The notes: a model not told the origin generated them from the sequence alone. DNA of 17,169 nt from Candidatus Saccharimonadota bacterium (GCA_028289095.1 JAQGGY010000078.1:1-17169); one strand, 5' to 3'; shown: positions 1 to 7,665, counted from the first letter of the stretch. Program-made: numbers and translations.

Positions 1-2090
1 TGCGCATGATCGGCAGTTGAGCAGCCAGAGCCGCCTGTTTTACCGACTACTTGTCCTCGTTTCACGATCTGACCCGGCGCAACAGATACTTCACTTAAAT
101 GCGCATAGACAACAACATATTCGTCACCATCAATCACACGTCTGATGTGTACTTCTTTTTGAATAGGATCTTTCACATTAGCCACGTTGAATCCAATGTT
201 TGCCAATGCAGCCAAGCACTTTGAATCATTTCTAATATCCACTACGACTACCTTAACTTCGCCGCCGATCGCAGCGATAAATGGCCGACCAGTTGCAGTT
301 CCATAGTCTTCGCCAGTATGTAGTTCACCTCTACCGCGTGGTCCGAACGGACTCGTCATTGGTGCGTTATCCTCGATTGCTTTTCCCCATCCAGTAAAGG
401 GCTCAAGCTCATTTCCAGTCGATGCCGTTTCTGCCAGTTTCGCCTTCGCAGCGGCTTCTGCGGCTATTCGGGCAGCTTCTGCAGCTGCAGCATCTTCTGC
501 GGCCCGCTGAGCTGTAATCTGATCATGTGAAATCTGATTAATTTTCCTCAAACCTTCAATTAATGGCCAGGCGCCCGGCTGATCGTTCGCCTTCCCGAGC
601 GGCCCATTATCGATAAGAATCTGCCCCCAGCCAGGATTCAGATTGCTATTCCGCCTGTCGTCAGCCATGTTCATAACATACGGTGAGCCTTCAGCCCCAA
701 GAGCAAAGCCTAAGCGGGCCGCTTGCTGGAAGTACTGGGCGGCCAAGCCATTATATGCGAATAACACGTCCTTGATCTTATCCGGATTACTAAAGTCCAA
801 TGGACCGCCGACGCGACTGTTGTTACCTGCTTTCCCCAACAAGAACTTTGCCGCCAAAATCGTCTGCTGCTTAAACTCTGCATCTGATACAGGTCCAGGT
901 GCAAAATATATTCCCGTGCTATATAACTGATAAATTCCCTGCCCGTTAGCTGGATTGACACGCTGCAAACTAAATTCACGCATATGCAGTGCCGCCATCA
1001 CTTCCCATGGCACACCAGTTTCTTTTTGAACTTCATGATAAATGCCAAAGTTTTCACGAACTTTTTCTAACTGCCCAGCTGTCCACTTAGTCTCGCCAGC
1101 AAGGCTCACATCGATGATAACTTCAGGAATCGGCGCACGCTCAATCGCGGGAGTAGGCGCGGCCGGTGGCGTATTCGGAACATTCGGAATGGTGTTGATA
1201 TTTGGCCCCGGGCTTGCCTCGACGATGACAGGCGGCTTGAAATTCTCATTCGCAGGTTGTGCGATTCTGACCGAACCATCAGGTCGCCTTGCTGATGGTG
1301 GCGTTGCTTCAATGATTGTTGGCGGTTTAAAATTCTCATTCAGTGGCGGCGCAAGTTCGATGGGTTTTGAAAGTCTACGAATATTTTTATGTACAGAGCC
1401 GTCAGGGTCGTACGAATCTTCATCTATCGGGCTTTTTTCTGCCGCATGACTGCCGTTCGATGTTGCAATTAATGTGATCGCCGATAACGTCAGCGCCGAA
1501 ACGACCTTTGCAGTGAATGGTAATATCTTATCTTTGGCACGCATAATAATATTACCAGTTTCAACATCATCATCAGCAGAATCCGATTGCAGCATGTCCG
1601 TCAGTTGCGTCACTTCAACATAGCGGTCCAACGCCGAGACTCGTAATTCAGCCTCTGCTATTGCTTCGTAATCTAGCGTCGGATTATTAATTTTTGATTG
1701 TAAAACTGCTCGCATCTTCTTCACTTGCAAGACTTTCAGTTCCTCGCCGCTAACGAAATTACGTTGCCTTAATTCATTTGGATAATCACTACGAACAGGT
1801 AAATAGTTGTTAGACCTGCCCATTTGCGCCACAAGAAGCGATATTTCGTTTGCCGTCTGTTTCTGTGTGCCATCGCCAGATATAATTGCGTCTCTTTGCG
1901 CCATGCAAGCCGCATAAAATGCCAGCTCCATTTTTCTTTTCACATGGTTCTCTTCACCCGACAGTTTTGCTAGCTCGGCAAGCACTTGCTGAACCTTATT
2001 ATCATCGCCGTCGCGCATCTCGTCTAATAAACCTATTAAATAAGGTCTGGCGTCTTGTTCTTGCTGCTCTATAGGTGATACTGTTTCCAT
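1..2090 (-). CDS. Membrane-anchored bifunctional peptidoglycan hydrolase: lysozyme-like domain plus M23 (LytM) endopeptidase, C-terminus cut by window edge
   Basis: An open frame runs from the ATG at 2090 to the left edge (696 complete codons, no stop). Residues 1-186 are hydrophilic and helical, probably cytoplasmic. Residues about 187-210 form one membrane segment. A Pro-rich linker with a duplicated PDGSV...NENFKPP unit follows. Residues about 331-485 resemble a lysozyme/transglycosylase fold, with a candidate acid at E372 (HMREFS) followed by NGQGIYQLYS. An Ala-rich helical linker (about 515-550) leads to an M23 zinc peptidase: H591xxxD595 (LHTGED), H664 (YAHL) and H695xH (DHA, then a codon starting CA at the edge). 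M23 enzymes cut peptide cross-links; lysozyme-like domains cut glycan strands. It is third in a minus-strand unit, 32 bases after the coiled-coil gene. No Shine-Dalgarno is visible, but an in-frame stop just upstream excludes a longer start. The M23 call is firm; the lysozyme call is by motif only. Confidence 0.88.
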   Translation of the reverse strand, partial: METVSPIEQQEQDARPYLIGLLDEMRDGDDNKVQQVLAELAKLSGEENHVKRKMELAFYAACMAQRDAIISGDGTQKQTANEISLLVAQMGRSNNYLPVRSDYPNELRQRNFVSGEELKVLQVKKMRAVLQSKINNPTLDYEAIAEAELRVSALDRYVEVTQLTDMLQSDSADDDVETGNIIMRAKDKILPFTAKVVSALTLSAITLIATSNGSHAAEKSPIDEDSYDPDGSVHKNIRRLSKPIELAPPLNENFKPPTIIEATPPSARRPDGSVRIAQPANENFKPPVIVEASPGPNINTIPNVPNTPPAAPTPAIERAPIPEVIIDVSLAGETKWTAGQLEKVRENFGIYHEVQKETGVPWEVMAALHMREFSLQRVNPANGQGIYQLYSTGIYFAPGPVSDAEFKQQTILAAKFLLGKAGNNSRVGGPLDFSNPDKIKDVLFAYNGLAAQYFQQAARLGFALGAEGSPYVMNMADDRRNSNLNPGWGQILIDNGPLGKANDQPGAWPLIEGLRKINQISHDQITAQRAAEDAAAAEAARIAAEAAAKAKLAETASTGNELEPFTGWGKAIEDNAPMTSPFGPRGRGELHTGEDYGTATGRPFIAAIGGEVKVVVVDIRNDSKCLAALANIGFNVANVKDPIQKEVHIRRVIDGDEYVVVYAHLSEVSVAPGQIVKRGQVVGKTGGSGCSTADHA
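1207..1406 (-). repeat. Imperfect tandem duplication in the Pro-rich linker of the wall hydrolase
   Basis: Two copies of a unit reading PDGSV, a variable stretch, then NENFKPPxIxEAxP lie side by side just outside the membrane segment. The membrane-proximal copy spans about 1299-1406 and has a longer variable stretch; the distal copy spans about 1207-1284. The DNA is also similar around the NENFKPP codons (1322-1340 and 1224-1244). This looks like an internal duplication that lengthens the stalk between membrane and catalytic domains, an inference from position and composition. Confidence 0.75.
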
Positions 2091-2122
2091 GGTATTTTTT
2101 TAATTACGCTTATTACTAGCTA

Positions 2123-3148
2123 CTATACTCCAAATCTCAGAAATTTCTTCTTCTTTGGAGGAGTAATCGGTCGATGAGTATTTTTACTAGCCGCCGCACG
2201 TAACCGATCTTCGAGCGGCTTCTGCGCTGCGATAATTTCCTGCGACATGTCAATATGCACATAGGGTACGTCAATTTCGACTGACCGTGTCGGTGTGGTT
2301 GTTGCGTTGAATGTATTACCTGGATGATGCAATACATCAGACGCCAATGTCTGCTCGGTATAATCAATCGGTGTATATTCGCCATATGATACTGGCTGCC
2401 CTATTTCGTCAATTTCGAAATCATGTAGCGCCGCTGGGGGTTCAATTGTTCCTACCGTATCCTCTTCGTCAGCGATAGCTACTACCTCACTCATCGCACT
2501 GGCTAGTCTACCCATCGCTGCCGCAGCTCGTTCCACTCTGTCATTAAGTAATCGAATGTTCGATTCGTACAGAACTAAATTTTCCTGCCGTAGCGATTTA
2601 TCATCATCAACAATCGACAAGATCCCGGTAAGCCGGTTGATTTCTACATCAGCACTAACTAACGCTTCCGATGCGCGTTTGCGCGTACCGCTGATTGTGA
2701 AATTAGCTTCATCCCGAAGTTTTTTCATTTCTGCATTTTTTTCAGCACTATTTTTTTGTCGCCCCAGCTCTTGCGTACGACGAACAATCTCTACTTCTCG
2801 TTCATGCATCTGTTCTAACAGCTTGGTCAATTTATTACGCATACGTAGAGGTGCTTCCATACGCTTTTTGATGTCATCAGACTTTAGCTCAAGCACCGCA
2901 AGCTGTTTTTCAACAACTGTAATACAGCCTGCTAGCATTTTAATTTTGTCCGATATCGTATTCTCAGGAAGGTATTGATCTGCTATCTTATCTAAAGAGT
3001 GGTTAACTACAGTGGCGTCAATGTGTCCCGCTTCCTGCGCGACAGAATACCGTTGATCGTCAACGGTATGAATGTCATTCAACAAATCTGATGCCCGTAG
3101 CTCTTTCGCCTGCTGTCGATTATTTGTATCAGTAAAGCGCTCAGTCAT
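2123..3148 (-). CDS. Coiled-coil protein of unknown function, middle gene of the envelope unit
   Basis: I do not recognise this 341-residue protein. Residues about 60-215 are charged and heptad-like, predicting long coiled-coil segments; there is no signal peptide or membrane segment, so it is probably cytoplasmic. Residues 225-310 are acidic and disordered-looking, and the C-terminus is a basic tail containing PPKKKKF. Its ATG shares one base with the TAA of the upstream membrane-protein gene (TAATG), which suggests translational coupling, and no strong Shine-Dalgarno is visible. The next gene downstream is the wall hydrolase, whose N-terminal 186 residues also lie in the cytoplasm. A scaffold or adaptor linking the cytoplasmic parts of the two membrane proteins is plausible but is inference only. 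It shares the first four residues, MTER, with its upstream neighbour. Confidence 0.85.
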   Translation of the reverse strand: MTERFTDTNNRQQAKELRASDLLNDIHTVDDQRYSVAQEAGHIDATVVNHSLDKIADQYLPENTISDKIKMLAGCITVVEKQLAVLELKSDDIKKRMEAPLRMRNKLTKLLEQMHEREVEIVRRTQELGRQKNSAEKNAEMKKLRDEANFTISGTRKRASEALVSADVEINRLTGILSIVDDDKSLRQENLVLYESNIRLLNDRVERAAAAMGRLASAMSEVVAIADEEDTVGTIEPPAALHDFEIDEIGQPVSYGEYTPIDYTEQTLASDVLHHPGNTFNATTTPTRSVEIDVPYVHIDMSQEIIAAQKPLEDRLRAAASKNTHRPITPPKKKKFLRFGV

Positions 3149-4389
3149 TACGAGCTCACAGCATTAGGATCGATTGCGATCACAGCGTTATTAACCTTCG
3201 GATCGGTAATCGCAAGTTTATCTGTTTCAGTTTCCGATAGACCCACTAACGTCGCATCGTCAAAAGAGTTAACTGCTTCTATTTTAAACGCGACTCCAGG
3301 GGATTTTATTTCTAGCTGTGCCTTAATTTTCCTTAATATCTGCTCGTCGGACACTGCTTCAACTTCTTTATCATAGGTACTATCCGGTGCAGCAATGATA
3401 CTGCCAACATTATGCAATGTATTATCGACGGCGATGGCAATATTCTGCGGGTTCGTCATTTCGGCGTATAGTGCATCGGCCGTTTCTTGAGGGAATGCAC
3501 CTGCCGCTACCGACGCATCCAAACGTTCTTTTTGGATACCCTCTGCATGCGCCTTCCCGCGTTCTAACATAATGCGTGATTGGACGCGACTCAGATCGAC
3601 TGACACATTCTCGCCGCGTATATTAATTGCGGGGTGTCCGCCCGTATCGCAAACGCCGATGGTCAATATAGCACTTTCAATAATCGCTTTCGGGTGGCGT
3701 TCACTAGTTGAGCCTGGATCTAACCGTGTTGGCAACAGCGGACTGATCGTCCCGTCGGCGTTTGGTACATTCCAGATTATGCTCGACTCAGCGCTGATGT
3801 TCCCAGTGTAAAGAACGTCACCTACATTTTCGTCAGCACAGTTTGTCAGCAAACTATCCAGTAGTTCTTTTTTCGTTGGATCGTCTTTGCCTATAATTGG
3901 CAAACTTGCGATTGCAGAATAAGGATCGTCAATTTCATGATTATATACGTAATGCGTGCCTACACCCGTCCATACCGCTGCCAGCCCTAGCACCCCAAGT
4001 GTTCGCCTGCTCGGAAACGACATTTTCTCTTTTGGGGGTGGGCTTGTAAAATATTCAGAATCGACTGGCGTATCGACATCAGTGCTGGCGCCCCAGTCGG
4101 ATGGGCGGGGTTGTGAACGTTCAGGTTGCATCTGATCACGATCATCTTCGTAATAGGATTCATCGTCGTGTGCATAATACACGGGCGGTTGTGGTGCCAC
4201 TGGCGAGTCTGCGTTTCGTCGCTCATTAGAATTTAAATAATTTTGAAGCAGCTCCTGTCTTTTCACCTCATCTCTTCGTCGATCCCGTTCAAGCAAAGCC
4301 AGGCGCAACTGCTCTACTTCTGCTTCCTGGCCATCATCGCTATATAGCGGATCGCGCATTTGTCGGTATTCATCGATACGTTCGGTCAT
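3148..4389 (-). CDS. Single-pass membrane protein with unrecognised extracytoplasmic domain, first gene of the envelope unit
   Basis: A 413-residue protein if started at the ATG at 4389, which has a GGGGG run five bases upstream; an in-frame GTG at 4407 would add six residues and is less likely. Residues 1-55 are charged and helical and 56-125 are Pro/Asp/Glu-rich and probably disordered. Residues about 130-149 form one membrane helix preceded by Arg-Arg, so the N-terminus should be cytoplasmic. The outer domain (about 155-413) has two cysteines (C184 in TNCADE and C247 in GVCDTG) that could form a disulfide, and a central segment reading ENVSVDLSRVQSR. I cannot assign a family; a DUF4230-like fold crossed my mind from the VDLS-type strand but is unproven. 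A candidate promoter lies upstream at 4451-4478. The gene ends in a 1-base overlap with the coiled-coil gene. Confidence 0.86.
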   Translation of the reverse strand: MTERIDEYRQMRDPLYSDDGQEAEVEQLRLALLERDRRRDEVKRQELLQNYLNSNERRNADSPVAPQPPVYYAHDDESYYEDDRDQMQPERSQPRPSDWGASTDVDTPVDSEYFTSPPPKEKMSFPSRRTLGVLGLAAVWTGVGTHYVYNHEIDDPYSAIASLPIIGKDDPTKKELLDSLLTNCADENVGDVLYTGNISAESSIIWNVPNADGTISPLLPTRLDPGSTSERHPKAIIESAILTIGVCDTGGHPAINIRGENVSVDLSRVQSRIMLERGKAHAEGIQKERLDASVAAGAFPQETADALYAEMTNPQNIAIAVDNTLHNVGSIIAAPDSTYDKEVEAVSDEQILRKIKAQLEIKSPGVAFKIEAVNSFDDATLVGLSETETDKLAITDPKVNNAVIAIDPNAVSS

Positions 4390-4793
4390 ACTAACCCCCA
4401 CATACACGCCACTGCCGAACTATTAATACACACAAAAAACCGTCCAGTATATTCTATACAGTCTTTTGCCATTGACAGTCGCATGTGAGGTTTCTCCTTT
4501 ATCGAAACATTCTGTGTACTGTTACGCGTAAGTGTGAGCCTTCAGGGGTAATCTATGAAGAATCATGATATACGAAAGATAAATGTACCGGCCGGTCACA
4601 TATCTACTAACTAACAATACCTAAAACAGCTTACTTTTGTTTGAATAATATACTAATATAACAGTGGTGTCAATCAGTAAATAGCGTTTTTTTCGTATAT
4701 ACAACGCTAAATCTAGCGCTTTACTGCTCACAGAGGGGCTATCCATTGTATAATCTACAATCATAAATGAAATAACCTCGATTTGTCCAATAT
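4390..4793. other. 404-base region without a convincing gene
   Basis: This stretch separates the envelope unit from trhO. It holds a candidate minus-strand promoter (4451-4478), two perfect 10-base palindromes (TTACGCGTAA at 4522-4531 and ACCGGCCGGT at 4587-4596), and a bulged inverted repeat pairing 4675-4686 with 4717-4726, which encloses a smaller hairpin (CGCTA/TAGCG at 4705-4718). Two very short frames are possible but weak: 19 codons on the plus strand from 4555, preceded by AGGGG, and 47 codons on the minus strand from 4764. No clear terminator for trhO was found; the 4675-4726 structure is the best candidate but has no T-run after it. Confidence 0.6.
4451..4478 (-). promoter_or_regulatory. 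Candidate promoter for the three-gene envelope unit
   Basis: On the minus strand, CTGTCA (4473-4478, 4 of 6 to the -35 consensus) is followed after 16 bases by TAGAAT (4451-4456, 5 of 6 to the -10 consensus). It would start transcription about 55 bases before the ATG at 4389. The -35 match is moderate, so this is tentative. Confidence 0.45.
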
Positions 4794-5699
4794 TTAGGCG
4801 CTTGCAGTCGAACCGATTTTGGCGTTTTTGCGACACTCATCAGCGTGGAATAATAGATCAGGCTCCTGCTTACAATTTAGGCAAATCAGCACAAGATCGT
4901 TACAGTTTGACCATGCACAGTTTTCATAATTATTCGTCATGCCTTCGCAGTGACTACATACACCAACGGTCTTTGTATGATCACTAAAGTCAATCGTCAT
5001 CCGGTCATCAAACACGCGCAGACTGCCTTCCCATAATCCATCATCGCCGTACGTTTCGCCGTATTTTACGATGCCGCCGTCTATTTGGTATACTTCGTTA
5101 AAACCTCGGTTTTTCATCAGCGATGAAAGGATTTCGCAGCGAATACCGCCCGTACAATAGGTTACAATGGGCTTGTCCTTTAGGTCGTCATATTTACCAC
5201 TTTCAAGTTCTCGAATAAAATCTCGACTCGTCCGCGTATCGGGCACAACCGCATCTTTAAATTTGCCGATTGCAGCCTCGTGCGCATTGCGTCCGTCAAA
5301 GAACACAACATCATCACGTGATGCGACTAACTCATGAACTTGTTTTGGCTTCAGGTGAACTCCACCGCCAACAACACCATTCTCGTCGACAATTAATTCA
5401 TCGGCAGCATCGAATGCTACAATTTCATCACGCACTTTAACGCTCATTCGTGGAAAATATTCACGACCGCCATCACTCCACTTGAACGTGGTGTCTTTAA
5501 AGCCAGCAAATTCTTTCGTTGCCTTGATATAAGCTTTTAGATCATCCATATCACCACCAACCGTGCCGTTGATTCCATGTGATGAAATCAAAATACGGCC
5601 CTTTAGATTCAAGCTATCGCAAAGTGTTTTATGCCATAGCTTCATCGTTACCGGGTCTTTGATTGGCGTAAATTTGTAATACAGTAAAATCTTTTGCAT
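4794..5699 (-). CDS. trhO: tRNA uridine(34) 5-hydroxylase TrhO, rhodanese family (YceA-type)
   Basis: TrhO enzymes hydroxylate U34 in the anticodon of a subset of tRNAs, the oxygen-dependent first step toward 5-oxyacetyl- or 5-methoxyuridine. This 301-residue protein has the full family layout: an N-terminal ferredoxin-like domain with GINGTVGG (42-49), a rhodanese domain with the active-site loop YCTGGIRCE (C182 and C188), and a Cys-rich C-terminal part (CSHC at 248-251, then further Cys residues at 261, 266, 273 and 276) as in the longer members of the family. Length fits the family. The start at 5699 has no Shine-Dalgarno, but a perfect -10 hexamer sits eight bases upstream, so the message may be leaderless. 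It is divergent from the ABC exporter gene. Confidence 0.95.
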   Translation of the reverse strand: MQKILLYYKFTPIKDPVTMKLWHKTLCDSLNLKGRILISSHGINGTVGGDMDDLKAYIKATKEFAGFKDTTFKWSDGGREYFPRMSVKVRDEIVAFDAADELIVDENGVVGGGVHLKPKQVHELVASRDDVVFFDGRNAHEAAIGKFKDAVVPDTRTSRDFIRELESGKYDDLKDKPIVTYCTGGIRCEILSSLMKNRGFNEVYQIDGGIVKYGETYGDDGLWEGSLRVFDDRMTIDFSDHTKTVGVCSHCEGMTNNYENCAWSNCNDLVLICLNCKQEPDLLFHADECRKNAKIGSTASA

Positions 5700-5707
5700 C
5701 GGTATAT

Positions 5708-5713
5708 ATTATA
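5708..5713 (-). promoter_or_regulatory. TATAAT -10 element immediately upstream of trhO
   Basis: A perfect TATAAT on the minus strand ends eight bases before the trhO ATG. Normal spacing from a -10 element would put the transcript start within one or two bases of the ATG. No good -35 match is seen at 16-18 bases. The surrounding AT-rich stretch could also give chance matches. Confidence 0.5.
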
Positions 5714-5768
5714 CTATATAATTACATTTACTATGATTACTTCGCGGTAATCCTCTTGTTCAGTTTAC

Positions 5769-5784
5769 GTTCGCCTAGCCGAAC
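5769..5784. promoter_or_regulatory. Inverted repeat GTTCG-N6-CGAAC, possible operator
   Basis: A perfect 5-base inverted repeat with a 6-base centre lies 50 bases before the ABC exporter start, between the divergent trhO and exporter genes. An outer CAGTT/AACTG pair (5761-5765 and 5782-5786) adds further symmetry. The size and place suit a dimeric repressor site for the exporter gene, but no regulator gene is nearby and this is speculative. Confidence 0.25.
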
Positions 5785-5817
5785 TGCTAAAAATACATAG
5801 CCAAATATCACCTACAT

Positions 5818-5824
5818 GAAAGGA
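5818..5824 (+). promoter_or_regulatory. Shine-Dalgarno GAAAGGA that fixes the exporter start
   Basis: GAAAGGA is followed after nine bases by the ATG at 5834. It overlaps the alternative in-frame ATG at 5816, so the downstream start is preferred. Confidence 0.6.
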
Positions 5825-5833
5825 TGTTCACCT

Positions 5834-7582
5834 ATGGACACAAATAAACACACAATCAAACTTTACTGGGAACAAATACGCCAGTATAAGCCCAGTTTTT
5901 TTACGGCATTAATCGCCATTCCAGCAGCTGCACTGTTAATTGATACACTTTTGCCTTATTTCCTTAGCCAAACAATTGGCAGCCTGGCGGCAAATGACAA
6001 AGATAGTGTCGTACGATTCACCCTACTCGCGGCTTCTGTCGGTATTAGCGGCGCCATCGTCAACCTGGTTGGTTTTCAGGCATTAACAAGGCACGAAGCA
6101 AACGTTCGCGTCAGCCTTAGCGATACGACGTTTGCTAAACTAATGCAAAAGGACATGCGTTTTTTTGTTAATGAAAAAGTCGGCGCATTAACAAGTCGCA
6201 TCATTGATTTCATTCGCGCCCATGTCACATTGCAGGATCTGCTAATTATCAGGACACTCAGTTTTATTCTTTCTGTGGGTGTTGGGTTGGTGATTGTCGC
6301 CTTTCAATCGTGGCCACTCGCCGTTATCATTTTGGCTTTAATTATTATTTTGATTATACAAGTCAAATGGAGTATAAAAAAGCGCGCGCCGTGGCGTCAT
6401 GAGCGCAAAAAACTTAATGGTGAAATTCACGGAGCCATTGCTGATGCGATTACTAATAATTTGACCGTTAAAACATTCGCCGGTGAACAGCGCGAAATCG
6501 ACTTTGTATCTGAAAAAAACAAACGTTTTAAAAAATTATTCATTAAAGATATAGGATTCATTTCAGTCGAAGGTTCGGCGCGCGTTGCCTTGATGGTCAT
6601 AGTGCAGCTAATCGCTATTAGTATGTGTGCATACTTGGTTTTTCAGGGCCAGATGCAGATTGCGATCGCAATTTTTGCCCTTACCTACCTGCAACGTATT
6701 TCGTCGCAAATTTTTACCCTCGGTGATATGTTGAACGGCTACGACCAAGCGCTCCTAGAAGCAGCACCCCTCAGTGATATCCTTCGTCAAGATACTATCG
6801 TCAACGACAAGCCAAATGCGCAGACATTAGACGGTATCACGCCAACCATCACGTTTACCAACACTAGTTACCATTACGATGACACTGATGCTCAGGTTCT
6901 AAAATCTATTAATCTCTCCATTAAAGCTGGTGAAAAGGTCGGACTGATTGGTCATTCTGGCGCAGGTAAAACTACTATCTCTCACCTGTTATTACGCTTT
7001 AGCGACGTAACGGGTGGTTCGATCAAAATTGATGGACATGATATCCGGGACGTCACACAGTTATCACTGCGCGAACACATCGCTTACGTACCGCAAGAAC
7101 CAATGCTATTTCACAGGTCACTCCGTGAAAATATTGCCTATGGAAAACCGGACGCGACTGACACAGAAATCATCCGCGCCGCAAAACAAGCGAATGCCTA
7201 CGAGTTTATAGAAAAGTTGCCACAACAATACGAGACACTTGTTGGTGAACGAGGCGTCAAATTATCGGGCGGTCAGCGACAACGCATCGCTATTGCACGC
7301 GCAATATTAAAGAACGCCCCGATCCTCATACTAGACGAAGCGACAAGCGCGTTAGACAGCGAAAGTGAAAAGCTGATACAAGATGCACTAGAAAGATTAA
7401 TGAAAGGCCGCACGTCAATCGTTATCGCGCATCGCTTGTCTACTATTGCCAAACTTGACCGAATCATCGTGCTAGATCAGGGTGCTATTGTCGAAGACGG
7501 CACCCATCAGGAACTACTAACTAAAGGTGGTATTTATGCCAAGCTCTGGAATCATCAGTCAGGCGGCTTCATAGAGGAATAG
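5834..7582 (+). CDS. ABC exporter half-transporter (fused membrane and ATPase domains, ABCB/MsbA-like)
   Basis: A 582-residue protein with one six-helix exporter membrane domain (about 20-310) followed by one ATPase domain. ATPase motifs, numbered from the ATG at 5834: Walker A GHSGAGKTT (373-381), Q-loop PQEP (420-423), signature LSGGQ (477-481), Walker B ILILDE (497-502) followed by ATSALD, and the switch His in IVIAHRLST (H533). All catalytic residues are present. Members act as homo- or heterodimers exporting lipids, peptides or drugs; only one half-transporter is seen here, so a homodimer is the simplest reading. The substrate cannot be told from sequence. A start 18 bases upstream (5816) is possible, but its sequence overlaps the Shine-Dalgarno used for 5834. 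The stop codon lies within the left arm of a hairpin. Confidence 0.93.
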   Translation: MDTNKHTIKLYWEQIRQYKPSFFTALIAIPAAALLIDTLLPYFLSQTIGSLAANDKDSVVRFTLLAASVGISGAIVNLVGFQALTRHEANVRVSLSDTTFAKLMQKDMRFFVNEKVGALTSRIIDFIRAHVTLQDLLIIRTLSFILSVGVGLVIVAFQSWPLAVIILALIIILIIQVKWSIKKRAPWRHERKKLNGEIHGAIADAITNNLTVKTFAGEQREIDFVSEKNKRFKKLFIKDIGFISVEGSARVALMVIVQLIAISMCAYLVFQGQMQIAIAIFALTYLQRISSQIFTLGDMLNGYDQALLEAAPLSDILRQDTIVNDKPNAQTLDGITPTITFTNTSYHYDDTDAQVLKSINLSIKAGEKVGLIGHSGAGKTTISHLLLRFSDVTGGSIKIDGHDIRDVTQLSLREHIAYVPQEPMLFHRSLRENIAYGKPDATDTEIIRAAKQANAYEFIEKLPQQYETLVGERGVKLSGGQRQRIAIARAILKNAPILILDEATSALDSESEKLIQDALERLMKGRTSIVIAHRLSTIAKLDRIIVLDQGAIVEDGTHQELLTKGGIYAKLWNHQSGGFIEE

Positions 7583-7610
7583 GCGATTACATTCGAGTAG
7601 CCTATTCCTC
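7574..7610 (+). terminator. 11-bp perfect stem-loop overlapping the exporter stop codon
   Basis: GAGGAATAGGC (7574-7584) pairs perfectly with GCCTATTCCTC (7600-7610) around a 15-base loop. The TAG stop at 7580-7582 lies in the left arm. There is no T-run after the stem, so it may act as an RNA-end-protecting hairpin or a weak terminator rather than a classical intrinsic one. Confidence 0.5.
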
Positions 7611-7636
7611 ACATTGTGCGTCAGTGATTAATATCA

Positions 7637-7665
7637 TTTACATTTATATCAATACGTGCTATAAT
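7637..7665 (+). promoter_or_regulatory. Strong sigma-70-type promoter for RNase J
   Basis: TTTACA (7637-7642) and TATAAT (7660-7665) are separated by 17 bases, and the -10 is preceded by TGC, an extended -10 motif. Transcription would start near 7672, leaving a leader of about 180 bases before the RNase J start at 7854. Confidence 0.8.

Noticed and set aside
1042..1449. Plus-strand frame of 135 codons, Gly/Ser-rich
   Set aside because: It is antisense to the wall hydrolase and its repeats simply mirror the duplicated Pro-rich linker.
1..2090. Prophage endolysin or tail lysin
   Set aside because: The domain pairing recalls phage lysins, but no phage structural genes are nearby, and the membrane anchor with a large cytoplasmic domain argues for a cellular role.
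2556..2978. Plus-strand frame of 140 codons
   Set aside because: Antisense to the coiled-coil gene; Ser/Arg-rich composition is the expected mirror of a Lys/Glu-rich helix.
4621..4836. Minus-strand frame of 71 codons (or 47 codons from the ATG at 4764) after trhO
   Set aside because: The longer form overlaps the trhO C-terminus and the shorter form has only a distant GAGG; no family is recognisable, so it is left as a possibility in the intergenic entry.
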